Positions 24,908-33,271 are shown, counted from the first letter of the stretch. The stretch is 62,486 nt of DNA from Planctomycetota bacterium (GCA_023430365.1 JAEZAS010000509.1:1-62486); one strand, 5' to 3'. Translations and numbers: made by a program. Notes: generated by a model from the sequence alone, not told the origin.

Positions 24908-25612
24908 ATGTCGCGCTACACCCTCCACGAGTTCGTCAACAAGACGCAGCAACAGGATCGCCAGCATGGGCTCTTCGAGCTCGAAAGCCCGCGAATGCTC
25001 GAGGTGAACCTCAACAACTCGATGGTCTGGATGAAGACGGGCGCCATGAAGGCGTACGTCGGCCAGATCAAGTTCGAGCGCGAGGGGATGCTGGAGCACG
25101 GAATCGGCAAGTTCCTGAAGCGGGCGGTCACCGGCGAAGGCACCAGGCTGACCAAGGCGACCGGAGTTGGACGGATGTACCTGGCCGACGAGGGGAAGAG
25201 CATTCAGATCCTGCAATTGCAGGGTGAATCGCTCTACGTGAACGGCAACGACCTGCTGGCGTTCGAGCCGTCGCTGAAGTGGGACATCACGATGATGAAG
25301 AAGCTTTCGGCGGTGATCGCCGGCGGGCTCTTCAACGTGCGGCTCGAAGGAGTCGGCATGGCGGCGATCACCACGCATCACGAACCGCTCACCCTGATGG
25401 TCACCCCTGGCCAGCCGGTGCGAACCGATCCGAACGCGACGATTGCCTGGTCGGGCACGCTGCAGCCGGAATTCCGCACCGACATTTCGTTCAAGACGCT
25501 GATCGGCCGGGGAAGCGGCGAATCGATTCAGATGGAATTCAACGGCAGCGGTTTCGTCGTGATTCAGCCGTTCGAAGAGACCATCGCCGCCCACGCGACG
25601 GCGGGGGGCTGA
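24908..25612 (+). CDS. AIM24 family protein
   Basis: A 234-residue protein of the AIM24/DUF124 (TRAP-like beta-barrel) family: L-E-S-P-R-M-L-E-V-N-L, S-M-V-W-M-K-T-G-A-M-K-A-Y-V-G, G-R-M-Y-L-A-D, G-G-L-F-N-V-R-L-E-G-V-G and a G-Q-P-V-R-T-D-P region. Bacterial members have no assigned biochemistry. The start at 24908 follows palindrome E2. It lies between a sigma factor and an anti-sigma-like gene, as often seen in stress operons. Confidence 0.85.
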   Translation: MSRYTLHEFVNKTQQQDRQHGLFELESPRMLEVNLNNSMVWMKTGAMKAYVGQIKFEREGMLEHGIGKFLKRAVTGEGTRLTKATGVGRMYLADEGKSIQILQLQGESLYVNGNDLLAFEPSLKWDITMMKKLSAVIAGGLFNVRLEGVGMAAITTHHEPLTLMVTPGQPVRTDPNATIAWSGTLQPEFRTDISFKTLIGRGSGESIQMEFNGSGFVVIQPFEETIAAHATAGG

Positions 25613-25697
25613 GGAGCGGAGTTTTCGCTCGGCGGGGAGTGAGTGGTCACTCACGCTGCTGGCGATGAGCGGAGGCGAGGCGGTGTTGCGTTGCACG

Positions 25698-25735
25698 CTT
25701 CCCTCCCCCCTGGCCCTCTCCCGAAGGGAGAGGGG
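25698..25735. repeat. Dispersed palindrome family G
   Basis: TTCCCTCCCCCCTGGCCCTC then CCGAAGGGAGAGGGG: the CCCTCTCCC / GGGAGAGGG stem with a short CGAA-type loop. It lies upstream of the anti-sigma-like gene. Confidence 0.65.
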
Positions 25736-25789
25736 ATTGAGTTGGTGATTTTCGGCTGTTATTGCAAAAACCTAAGCCCAGCGACTGAC

Positions 25790-26200
25790 ATGGCCCCTCG
25801 CATCACCTCCGCCGATCTCGAAGCGTATCTCGACGAAGTGCTTTCGGCGGCCGAGATGAGCACGATCGAGAGTGCGATCCGGGCCAATCCAGACCTGCTG
25901 AAGCAGCTGGCGATCATCAACGGCCGGCGGGACGCGGGGCTGCATTCGGTCGGAGAGATCTGGCGTCGGCACCGGCTCAGTTGTCCGACGCGTGAGCAGC
26001 TCGGCAGCTATCTGCTGGGCGTGCTCGACAGCGAACATGCCGACTACATCGCCTTCCACTTGGAAAAGATCTCCTGCCGCTTGTGCCAGGCGAATCTCGA
26101 AGACTTGCAACGGCACCAGCAGGAGAGCGGCGAGGTCGTGCAGACCCGCCGGACGAAGTACTTTCAGTCGACCGCCGGGCACTTGCGGCGGGAGCGATAG
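25790..26200 (+). CDS. Anti-sigma-factor-like protein
   Basis: A 136-residue soluble protein. The opening I-T-S-A-D-L-E-A-Y-L-D-E-V-L-S-A-A-E-M resembles the zinc-binding anti-sigma (ZAS) helix pattern, with I-E-S-A-I-R-A-N-P-D-L-L following. It later has I-S-C-R-L-C-Q-A-N-L, a CxxC, but the His of the ZAS His-x3-Cys-x2-Cys motif is only approximated (F-H-L-E-K-I-S-C-R-L-C). No membrane helix follows, so it would be a cytoplasmic regulator of the ECF factor at 24157. It is convergent with the Tad locus. Confidence 0.6.
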   Translation: MAPRITSADLEAYLDEVLSAAEMSTIESAIRANPDLLKQLAIINGRRDAGLHSVGEIWRRHRLSCPTREQLGSYLLGVLDSEHADYIAFHLEKISCRLCQANLEDLQRHQQESGEVVQTRRTKYFQSTAGHLRRER

Positions 26201-26209
26201 GCCTTTCGG

Positions 26210-27457
26210 CTATTTCTTCGCTTTGCCGCTCTTGCTGAGAAAGCCGAGCCAACCGCCACCGCTCTTGGTGGCTGTCGCCGGGGCGGCATTCGGATCGGGA
26301 TTGTCGCGAAGCCGGTCCGATTTTTCTTCGCCGGAGAGCGCCTCGGCGAGCGTGACAATCGCCTGGGTGATGCTCGCCCTCGGGGCCTGCTCAATCAGCG
26401 GCACGCCGTTGTTGCGCACGTCGACCATCGTGCGATAGTCGTTCGGCAACTGCCAGAAGATTTCGCGGCCCATCGTTTCCTGGGCCTTCTTCAGGCTGAT
26501 GGGTCCGCTGTCGAGACCGACGCGGTTGACGACCACCTTGGTCTTGTCCTTCAGGCCGTCCACTTCGTTGAACGACATCATCAATCGCACGACATTGCGC
26601 AAGCAGGGCAAGTCGAGTTGCGATACGAGCAGCACGTGCTTCGACGCCTGCATCGCCACCATGTCAATCGGCGTGTAGCTCTTCGACAGGTCGATGATCA
26701 TGTGCGTGAACGTCGCCTTGAGCAGGCCGAGCACGCGAGTCAGATCCTCGGGCGTGATGTGCGAGGTGTCCTGCAGTTGCACCGGACGGGGCAACAGGTA
26801 CAGGCCCGAGGCGTGCTTCGTGAGCGATCGCTTGAGGAGCGTGAAGTCGAGGCGCGTGATGTTCTGCGCCACATCGACCAGCGTATAGTCGGGAATGGTG
26901 TCGAGGAAGATGTCGGCGTCGCCCAGGGCGAGGTCGAGATCGACGAGCACCACCGAATTGCGCTGATCGGCGGCCAGCACACAGCCGAGGTTCACCGCCA
27001 GGCTCGTGCTACCCACGCCCCCGGTGGCGCCGGCCACGGCGACCACATGACAGCTTCGGCTGCGGCCATCGCCGCCGCCAAACTTCTGATTGCTGATCCG
27101 GTCGAGCGCGGAGACCAGATCTTCGACGCGTACCGGCTGGATCAGAAATTCCTTCGCCCCGGCCCGCATGGCCCGCAGCACGATCTGGCCGTCGGACGAG
27201 CTGCTGACGACCAGCACCGCGCACTCGGGAGAGTTGGCGTGCAGGTTCTCGATCAGCTTCAACCCCTTATCGGGATTGGCGTCGATCGACACGACGCCGA
27301 TGTCGGGCTTCGTCTGGGCGACGACGTCGGCGAAAAACTCGTAACGCGAGCACTCTGCCTCCAGCCAAACGACGTCCATCCCCAGCAACATGTTCTTAAG
27401 CGCGTTGCGGGTCGTGTCGGTTGGGTCGACGATGGCGAGGCGAAGAACGTTGCTCAT
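26210..27457 (-). CDS. cpaE: Tad pilus assembly ATPase CpaE/TadZ
   Basis: TadZ/CpaE places the Tad secretion machine in the cell. The 415-residue product has an N-terminal receiver-like domain (about 1-125). A MinD/ParA-type ATPase follows, with a deviant Walker A (A-G-A-T-G-G-V-G-S-T-S-L-A-V-N-L) that lacks the usual lysine pair, as is common in TadZ. Then come V-L-V-D-L-D-L-A-L-G-D-A-D and a Walker B-like H-M-I-I-D-L-S. It is the last Tad gene here, and TadA, TadB and TadC do not follow. Confidence 0.9.
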   Translation of the reverse strand: MSNVLRLAIVDPTDTTRNALKNMLLGMDVVWLEAECSRYEFFADVVAQTKPDIGVVSIDANPDKGLKLIENLHANSPECAVLVVSSSSDGQIVLRAMRAGAKEFLIQPVRVEDLVSALDRISNQKFGGGDGRSRSCHVVAVAGATGGVGSTSLAVNLGCVLAADQRNSVVLVDLDLALGDADIFLDTIPDYTLVDVAQNITRLDFTLLKRSLTKHASGLYLLPRPVQLQDTSHITPEDLTRVLGLLKATFTHMIIDLSKSYTPIDMVAMQASKHVLLVSQLDLPCLRNVVRLMMSFNEVDGLKDKTKVVVNRVGLDSGPISLKKAQETMGREIFWQLPNDYRTMVDVRNNGVPLIEQAPRASITQAIVTLAEALSGEEKSDRLRDNPDPNAAPATATKSGGGWLGFLSKSGKAKK

Positions 27458-27550
27458 CGTTACCTGAAGGAAAGGCGGCTGACTTGGAAAGAAGCAAAGG
27501 CCGCGGCAAAAATTGCCACGGCGCAGTCAGGCGAGATTACGCCCCGAAAC

Positions 27551-29251
27551 CTATTTTAGATCGTCATATCCGAGCGGTCCGATCAACGTGGGTTGCCCCA
27601 CTGCAGCGGGTTTCTGAGCCGTCGTGCTGGGTTGGTAGCGGCTAGTCGGATTTTGCGTGGCAGTCGGCCGCATGTCGCCGACCGTGGTCCGCGTCGCCGA
27701 GACCGGTCGAGTCACGGCGCTTCGCATCGGCTGCTGCGCCTGAGTGCCGTAGCCAGGCGTGCGCCGGGCGTTGGCATCGGCGGCTGGAACGGGTTGACCG
27801 GGCGGCAGCGTTTCGTACGCGGGTCCGTGATGCATTTCCGGATAGGCCGGCACACCACCCGGATGGGGACCGCCGCAGTCGCCGTCCTTGCAGGGGCTCT
27901 TCGGCGTTTCGATGTAGCCGCGATAGTAGAGCTCCACGTCGGTGGGCGAGCTGGTCAGCTGACCCGGACCACACGGGGGCACTTCACAGGGGTCCATGGC
28001 TTCCGCGAATTCGGGCGTCACCATGATGACCAATTCCACTTCGTTGTTGCGTTCGGTGACGCGGCGGAACGGGGCGCCGAACCACGGCACATCCGCAATC
28101 CACGGCAAACCCTTGTTCTGCGACTCAGTGCGGTTGTAGACGAGACCGGCGATCGCCAGGGTTTGGCCCGCCTTCATTTCGACGCCCACGTCGGCCCGAC
28201 GCTGACGGAAACCAGGAACCACCGAACCGCCGACCGTCACCGACAGGCTGTTGTCGAGCTCCGTGATCTGCGGGCGGACTTCCAGGCGAACGACGCCGTT
28301 GCCAAGCACGATCGGCACGAAGTCGACTTGCGTACCGAACTCGCGATATTCGATTGTCACGGTGCCAAGGCTCTGCGGCACCAGCACCGGAACTTCACCA
28401 CCGACGTTGAAGCTCGCCGGCCGGCCGTTCAGAGTGGTGAGGGTCGGTTCGGCCAGCAACTTGGCCAGATCGTTCTGCCGCAGGGCTTCGAGGAAGCCGT
28501 AGAACTGCGTGTTTCCGTCGACGATGCCAAAGCGGACGGTCGAGGGTCCGCCGGCCAGGTCGCCCGCGTTGTTGATCAAGCCGCCAACGCCCTGCGAGAA
28601 GAAAGCCTGCTCGCCGAGCACCGCCCAGTCGAAACCGAGGGTCCGCAGCTTCGTGCGAGAAACTTCCATCACCTTCACATGCAACAGGACCTTCTGCACG
28701 CCGCCGACTGTCATGTTGTTGACGATCTTGGGGAAGTAATCTTCCGCGACGCGGACGATGCTGCCGACCATCTCGGCCTTGGGCACGAAGCCCGAGATGT
28801 ACAAGCTGCTATTGAGGGGCCGCAGGCGGAGCGAGGCGTCGGGAAATTCCGTCTTGAGAACGAGCTCCAGTTCCTGAACGTCGCCGAGGATGACCAGGTC
28901 GATCGAGGTCACCTTGCCGTCCATGTCCCAGACGTTGAGCTGCGTAACGCCCGCTTTCACCGCCGAGAGTTGAATCGAGTTCGGCGAGACCGGAATCACC
29001 CGCACGAGGTCGGGGTTGTTCACCAGCATCTTCGGCACGTCGAATTCGAACTCGAGCACCCGGCTGGTGTTCACGGTCATGTCCAGGCGTTCGGCGGGGC
29101 CGTTCACCTTGAACTTGACCGACGGAGGCGCCGCATCCTGGGCGGTCGACCTGGCGACTGGTGCGATGCCGAGCAGCGCGAGGACCAGTGCGGCGATCAG
29201 GGGCCGGCGGCCCATGGGCGATGAGAACAACATCCGTGTAAATCCTTGCAC
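27551..29251 (-). CDS. cpaC: Tad pilus secretin CpaC/RcpA
   Basis: Outer-membrane secretin of the Tad/Flp pilus. It has a signal peptide (R-R-P-L-I-A-A-L-V-L-A-L-L-G), then the pilus-assembly N domain (S-R-V-L-E-F-E-F-D-V-P, L-N-V-W-D-M-D-G-K), a BON-like segment (S-S-L-Y-I-S-G-F-V) and the secretin core (E-P-T-L-T-T-L-N-G-R-P-A-S-F, G-G-E-V-P-V-L, then L-V-I-M-V-T-P-E-F). The C-terminal 130 residues are Pro/Thr/Gln-rich and low-complexity, an unusual extension with cysteines (D-P-C-E-V-P-P-C-G). Total length is 566. Confidence 0.92.
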   Translation of the reverse strand: MQGFTRMLFSSPMGRRPLIAALVLALLGIAPVARSTAQDAAPPSVKFKVNGPAERLDMTVNTSRVLEFEFDVPKMLVNNPDLVRVIPVSPNSIQLSAVKAGVTQLNVWDMDGKVTSIDLVILGDVQELELVLKTEFPDASLRLRPLNSSLYISGFVPKAEMVGSIVRVAEDYFPKIVNNMTVGGVQKVLLHVKVMEVSRTKLRTLGFDWAVLGEQAFFSQGVGGLINNAGDLAGGPSTVRFGIVDGNTQFYGFLEALRQNDLAKLLAEPTLTTLNGRPASFNVGGEVPVLVPQSLGTVTIEYREFGTQVDFVPIVLGNGVVRLEVRPQITELDNSLSVTVGGSVVPGFRQRRADVGVEMKAGQTLAIAGLVYNRTESQNKGLPWIADVPWFGAPFRRVTERNNEVELVIMVTPEFAEAMDPCEVPPCGPGQLTSSPTDVELYYRGYIETPKSPCKDGDCGGPHPGGVPAYPEMHHGPAYETLPPGQPVPAADANARRTPGYGTQAQQPMRSAVTRPVSATRTTVGDMRPTATQNPTSRYQPSTTAQKPAAVGQPTLIGPLGYDDLK

Positions 29252-29316
29252 TAGCGTGTTGGCATTCCATGCCTACGCCTGCCGCATCCGTGGCAGGCGC
29301 TGTTGCACCCGGGTGG

Positions 29317-30423
29317 TTACCAGGCGCGGAACAACGAGCGCCGGCCGCTCGACTTCGGCGGCGCTTCTCCATTAATCAGCGTATCGGTCTCTGCGGTGTC
29401 TTCTTCAGCCGTGGGCTCGGCGGTCGCCGGGTCAGCGGCGGCCGGAGCCAGGGTGTTCGGGGCGACAGGCGTCAGCGGAGCTCCGCCCATGACCGCCTGC
29501 TCCGTGGGCATCGAATTGCGATCGGTCCACTCGTACTGCTTCACATCCGAGGGGCCGAAGACGGTCATCACGAAACCCGCCTTGGGTGTTTCAGGAGCGG
29601 CTACCGGCGCCGGAGGCGTCTGGACGGCCGACTTGATCGCATCGAGGAAGGAGGGACCGGTGCTGGCGACCTGCGTGTCGGCATCTGGCTCCTCATCGTC
29701 GCCGTTCTTCGACTTGCCGTTGAGGATGTCGGCGAGCGACGTGACGTCTTCTTCGCTGCCGTCGCTCACTTCGCCCGGGTGACGCAGGACGAGGAAGATC
29801 TTGCCGATCTGTCCGGCCATCGCCAGTTCGCGAGCCTGGTCCGGCTTCACGAGCAGCGAGACCGTACGAGCCTGGATTTCCTTGCCCTTGTCATCGACCG
29901 AGCGTTCCGTGTTCGAACCAACCGCGAACACGCGCACGTTGCGAAGGATCGTATGCGTTCCGGTGCGAAGCACTTCTTCGCTGCGCCGCAGGAAGACGTT
30001 CACATCGACGCGATCGCCCGGGGCAATGCCCTTCAGCACGGTGTCTTCTTCAATACGGACCGGCATCACGCGAAAACCTTCGGGAATGCGGGTCGCCGAG
30101 TTGTCGGTGCTGTCGCTGATCTTGGCCTGAATGATCGGCTCGCCCTTATAGAAGCGCTGGAGGGCGAACTTGTTCTCGACGTCGTTCAGGCTGGTGATCG
30201 CCCCTTCGGGGACTTTCATCTTGGGCCATTCCTCGAGCTTCACGTTCGAGGCGTCGAGCTTGGCGTTGATATCGATATCGGAGAGAGCGACAAGGATCTG
30301 AGCCATCTCGAGTTGCGGTGTCGCGCGGGTGCCGCTGCCTTGCAGCACCTGGCTGATGCCGATCGACGCGACGAGGCCGCAGCCCAGGGCGATAAAGATC
30401 AGAATCAGCGATTTCATTCGCAT
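29317..30423 (-). CDS. cpaB: Tad pilus assembly protein CpaB/RcpC
   Basis: A 368-residue protein with one N-terminal membrane helix (S-L-I-L-I-F-I-A-L-G-C-G-L-V-A-S), an SAF domain (about residues 42-105, I-L-V-A-L-S-D-I-D-I-N-A-K-L) and the RcpC-like domain (G-D-R-V-D-V-N-V-F-L, then V-S-L-L-V-K-P-D-Q-A-R-E-L-A). It is thought to stabilise or gate the secretin from the periplasm. The C-terminal 130 residues are Ala/Pro/Thr-rich and end in basic R-R-S-L-F-R-A-W. It lies 65 bases before cpaC. Confidence 0.9.
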   Translation of the reverse strand: MRMKSLILIFIALGCGLVASIGISQVLQGSGTRATPQLEMAQILVALSDIDINAKLDASNVKLEEWPKMKVPEGAITSLNDVENKFALQRFYKGEPIIQAKISDSTDNSATRIPEGFRVMPVRIEEDTVLKGIAPGDRVDVNVFLRRSEEVLRTGTHTILRNVRVFAVGSNTERSVDDKGKEIQARTVSLLVKPDQARELAMAGQIGKIFLVLRHPGEVSDGSEEDVTSLADILNGKSKNGDDEEPDADTQVASTGPSFLDAIKSAVQTPPAPVAAPETPKAGFVMTVFGPSDVKQYEWTDRNSMPTEQAVMGGAPLTPVAPNTLAPAAADPATAEPTAEEDTAETDTLINGEAPPKSSGRRSLFRAW

Positions 30424-30524
30424 CGCGACGTTCCTAACTCAAAGGCGGTCGTTGTACCTGCGGCCACCCCTCGGATTTGGAGGGGAAACATTCCATCAAT
30501 CCGCCCTGATCCTTGGGCGATCCG

Positions 30525-31040
30525 TTACTGCACGCTCTCGCGGCGCATCACCGTGGAGGCAGTAAGGGTTTTCCCTCCTAAAAACATTGGCGATGGAAGC
30601 CAGCTGACTTGATTAAAAGGAACGGAGACCGTCACGCTCACCGGGTCGCCGAAGGCGGCATTGCTGGGCGGATTTGGACTAACCGTTATCGTCGCACCCT
30701 TGATGGCCCCACTCGTCAGGTAGCTGTTTACGGCATTGCGCACTTCGTTGGTCGTGGCGCCGTCGAGAACCGCCTGCCGAGCCCCCTCGCGGGAGGCGTT
30801 GGTGATGACTTGCTGCACCATCACCATTCGGCCGAACTCGATCATTCCGAACACGAGCAGGAAGAACACCGGGACCACGACCGCAAACTCTACGGTGGCA
30901 GCGCCCAGACGGAATCTTCGGAACGACCGGCAAGGTCGCTCCACCTTCCGCCCCGCATGCGGAACACCTTCGCCAGAATGCCCAGATGGCCGCTCAGCGA
31001 TAATGGTGCGCGAACCCGTCGTGGTATCGAATCGGCTCAT
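30525..31040 (-). CDS. tadE: TadE-like pseudopilin
   Basis: A 171-residue protein with a basic N-terminus of about 45 residues, then R-L-G-A-A-T-V-E-F-A-V-V-V-P and a hydrophobic helix ending G-M-I-E-F-G-R. N-A-S-R-E-G-A-R-Q-A follows, the TadE signature. TadE/F are minor pseudopilins processed by the prepilin peptidase. The ATG at 31040 overlaps the stop of the peptidase gene by 4 bases, so the two are coupled. Confidence 0.88.
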   Translation of the reverse strand: MSRFDTTTGSRTIIAERPSGHSGEGVPHAGRKVERPCRSFRRFRLGAATVEFAVVVPVFFLLVFGMIEFGRMVMVQQVITNASREGARQAVLDGATTNEVRNAVNSYLTSGAIKGATITVSPNPPSNAAFGDPVSVTVSVPFNQVSWLPSPMFLGGKTLTASTVMRRESVQ

Positions 31041-31606
31041 ACCAGCTTCCCCATCCAGATGAAGTAACCAATGGTGCCCATCGCGATCGGAATGCCGTAA
31101 GGCAGGAGCAGCATCGAGCTTTTCCGCTGGGCGGCGATCGTTGCTAGCTGCTCGGGATTTTTGATGACCATGATCTCGTTCAAGATCAGCCAGAACTGTT
31201 CGGTGTGCTTCTTCATCGAGCGACGGTAGAGCACCATGGCGACCGCTAGCACCGCGCCGATGACGGCGGTCCAAGCGAAGGCGTACGTGGTGTCCATCAC
31301 CCAGACCCAGGCGCCGACGCCGGCGAGCAGCTTCACGTCGCCGGCTCCCATGCCGCCGATCGCGTAGGCCGGCATCAGCAGAGCCAGGCCGACGATCGTG
31401 CCCAGCAGGCTCCAGCCGAGACCTTCGAGGCCGAAGGCGGCGAAGCTGTAGACCCAGCCGCTCATGATGAACGGAAACGTGATCCAGTTCGGAACCTTCA
31501 GTTCAAATCCGTCGATCACTGCCGCGACGATCAAGGTGATAGTCACCAGCCAGATCGGCCAGTTCTCAACAATGGCAGTGCCGAAAGCGGCAGCAAGATC
31601 GAACAT
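31037..31606 (-). CDS. cpaA: Prepilin peptidase CpaA/TadV (A24 family)
   Basis: A membrane aspartyl protease that trims Flp prepilin and TadE-type leaders. The 189-residue product has about six helices and both catalytic aspartates: A-A-V-I-D-G-F-E-L-K-V-P-N and G-M-G-A-G-D-V-K-L-L. The start at 31606 follows a GGGAGAG site. It lacks the methyltransferase domain of PilD-type enzymes, as is normal for TadV. Confidence 0.9.
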   Translation of the reverse strand: MFDLAAAFGTAIVENWPIWLVTITLIVAAVIDGFELKVPNWITFPFIMSGWVYSFAAFGLEGLGWSLLGTIVGLALLMPAYAIGGMGAGDVKLLAGVGAWVWVMDTTYAFAWTAVIGAVLAVAMVLYRRSMKKHTEQFWLILNEIMVIKNPEQLATIAAQRKSSMLLLPYGIPIAMGTIGYFIWMGKLV

Positions 31607-31668
31607 CGGAACTCTCTCCCCGTTTAAAACCTTTCGCCCTGGCGGCCGGCGATCATGCCGGCCAGGTC

Positions 31669-31776
31669 TTAGCGCAGTGCGAACAAATAGCTCAGTAATG
31701 CAACGACCATCGTGCAACCGTAGCACACCATTTCCCACCCGCCCGCAAGCGAGTCGATTGGCAGCGCTGTGTACAT
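31669..31776 (-). CDS. Putative 35-residue single-helix membrane protein
   Basis: The frame from ATG at 31776 to TAA at 31669 reads M-Y-T-A-L-P-I-D-S-L-A-G-G-W-E-M-V-C-Y-G-C-T-M-V and ends A-L-L-S-Y-L-F-A-L-R: one membrane helix with two cysteines. GGAG lies 10 bases upstream. It sits between flp and cpaA on the same strand, with a GGCCGGC / GCCGGCC hairpin (31644-31663) right after its stop. It may be a pilus accessory micropeptide, or chance. Confidence 0.4.
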   Translation of the reverse strand: MYTALPIDSLAGGWEMVCYGCTMVVALLSYLFALR

Positions 31777-31900
31777 CTGTGGTCAGCTCCAGCGAACGTT
31801 CATGGGATCGAGAAAGCGGCCTTAGCGCCGGCACGGGGCCGACCGCTCGCGCACCTTCTACGCAAGACTAGGTCACGTTTTTGCGCGCGGCCTGCAACTC

Positions 31901-32049
31901 TCCGTCCCAGGCTCCCGCCTGGGAGGGAACTAGCCGGTGGCTCAGCCTCCGAGCACCGCGAGGACGGATTGCAGCGGATGCTCCGCTCGCAGGGCGGGCG
32001 AGGCGGAGCCTCGCGTTAGTTTCGTCCAAGGCTGGAGCCTGGGACGGAG
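31901..32049. repeat. Composite palindrome cluster, family H (copy 1)
   Basis: It begins CGTCCCAGGCT..GCCTGGGA, holds GGCGGAGCCTC and ends GGCTGGAGCCTGGGACGGA. The same ordered set of hairpins lies at 32993-33142 in the same orientation. The pilin gene is between the two copies. Confidence 0.7.
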
Positions 32050-32208
32050 CGGTAGAAGCAGCAATTGCCGGTTTCTTGCGGTCCGCGCAGCGATGCCCCC
32101 TCGACAAATGCAGCCGGTCGGCTGAAATCGGTCGAGGGGAGCATGGATGTCAATCGCCAGCCGCAGCCATCAGGCATACGGCTGGCGAAATGTCGACGTC
32201 GCGAGCGA

Positions 32209-32388
32209 CTAGGCGCCTGGCAGCTTCTTGGCGACGCTGTCGAACGTAATGTTCGCGTTCGTGCCGATGGCCTGAATGGCCGTCAAGCAGACGATCACGA
32301 TGAGGGCCAGCATCACGGCGTATTCCACCGCGGTCGGGCCATCTTCAGAAGCCAGGAAACGTTGCACTTTCGAAGCGAAGCTCTTCAT
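32209..32388 (-). CDS. flp: Flp pilin subunit
   Basis: Major pilin of the Tad pilus. The 59-residue product has a short basic leader (M-K-S-F-A-S-K-V-Q-R-F-L-A-S), then E-D-G-P-T-A-V-E-Y-A-V-M-L-A-L-I-V-I-V. This is the typical Flp motif with the invariant Glu-Tyr of the mature N-terminus (usually G-A-T-A-I-E-Y; here G-P-T-A-V-E-Y, with cleavage after Gly expected). GGAGGAG sits 5 bases before the ATG. It is the first gene of the locus. Confidence 0.93.
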   Translation of the reverse strand: MKSFASKVQRFLASEDGPTAVEYAVMLALIVIVCLTAIQAIGTNANITFDSVAKKLPGA

Positions 32389-32992
32389 GTTTACTCCTCC
32401 AGTCGTGCCTGCTGCCGCGTGTGCAGCAGACAGTAGCCGACCAAACAAAGGACCGACCGAGTCATAGTCCGCCGCTGACGGTTGGTTCCGTCGGCCTGCC
32501 TTGCGAAGGACCGCGACTCAACTAGGTAATAGCTCGCCTCGCCATCGTCTTCCCGTGTGCAGGTAACCGCGAATCCACCGGAGCGGATTCAGCGGAACAC
32601 CCCTTCGGTAGCTCGGCTTCCGACATGAACCTCGCAGCTCATGGCGGCCCGTGGCTTTGCGCACTCGGCATTGCTGCCGGTTTGCCCTTATCGGGGATGT
32701 GAGGCGGCAGGCCATCACAGGATCCGTCAGCCACATTCCGGCGAAGCAGCTAGTGCTTCGTGTTTTCCGGAGGCGGCTGACGCTCCCACGGTCAGCGTCA
32801 CTTCGATGTCTAAGCACCGCAGTGAACCCTGACACCGCAAACCTAGGTCAACTTTGCCGGGTGTCAAATTTGGGGCTTTAGGGAATTCAGAAGATTCTTT
32901 GCGGTTTTTCGCCCGCGCATCTCATGCAGCAGCGGAGCAACCGGCAGAATCGTTAGAAGCAGGCCCCGGGGGGCGTTCCCAACGTCCGAATC
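32389..32992. other. Pilin promoter region, no gene
   Basis: About 600 bases without a convincing gene. It includes a CTGCTGC / GCAGCAG hairpin at 32407-32429 in the pilin leader. An imperfect inverted repeat (TGACACCGCAAA, 32830-32841; TTTGCCGGGTGTCA, 32853-32866) could be an operator. No unambiguous promoter is visible. Confidence 0.4.
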
Positions 32993-33142
32993 TCCGTCCC
33001 CGGCTGCCCGCCTGGGACGAAATGGACGCGAGGCTCCTGCCTCGCCAGGCCCGATAGCTGGGCTTTGCGTGGCAGCCCGCCTTTGCGGGGCTCGGAGGCG
33101 GAGCCTCCGGTTGATTTCGTCCCAGGCTGGAGCCTGGGACGG
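32993..33142. repeat. Composite palindrome cluster, family H (copy 2)
   Basis: It carries CGTCCCCGGCT..GCCTGGGACG, an extra CGAGGCTCCTGCCTCG hairpin, GGAGGCGGAGCCTCC, and CGTCCCAGGCTGGAGCCTGG with its GACGGA end. It is a direct, not inverted, repeat of 31901-32049. Confidence 0.7.
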
Positions 33143-33222
33143 AGGATTTCTGGATCAGGGGCCGAAGTCCGGCCAAGACGCTCAACCCTAGCTTCGCACA
33201 GGCGTGGGCTGGCTGTTAGCGC

Positions 33223-33252
33223 AAAAGAAAACCCACCGCTTGCAGCAGTGGG
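33223..33252 (-). terminator. Terminator of the tRNA-Leu gene
   Basis: On the minus strand, CCCAC with an interrupted extension pairs with GTGGG and is followed by TTTTCTTTT. It lies 20 bases after the tRNA 3' end. Confidence 0.75.
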
Positions 33253-33271
33253 CAATCGATTCTTCCAGAAG

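Noticed and set aside
26210..27457. CpaE as a degenerate ATPase because Walker A lacks Lys
   Set aside because: The G-G-V-G-x-T form without the usual lysine pair is common in TadZ/CpaE, so this is not evidence of decay.
26618..29224. Long plus-strand frames (313 and 543 codons) opposite cpaE and cpaC
   Set aside because: Shadows of the Tad genes: His/Arg/Val-rich, no domain, no ribosome site.
31901..33142. The two H clusters as attachment sites of an integrated element
   Set aside because: No integrase or phage gene lies between or near them, and the clusters are palindromic rather than tRNA-derived, although a tRNA gene lies nearby at 33272.
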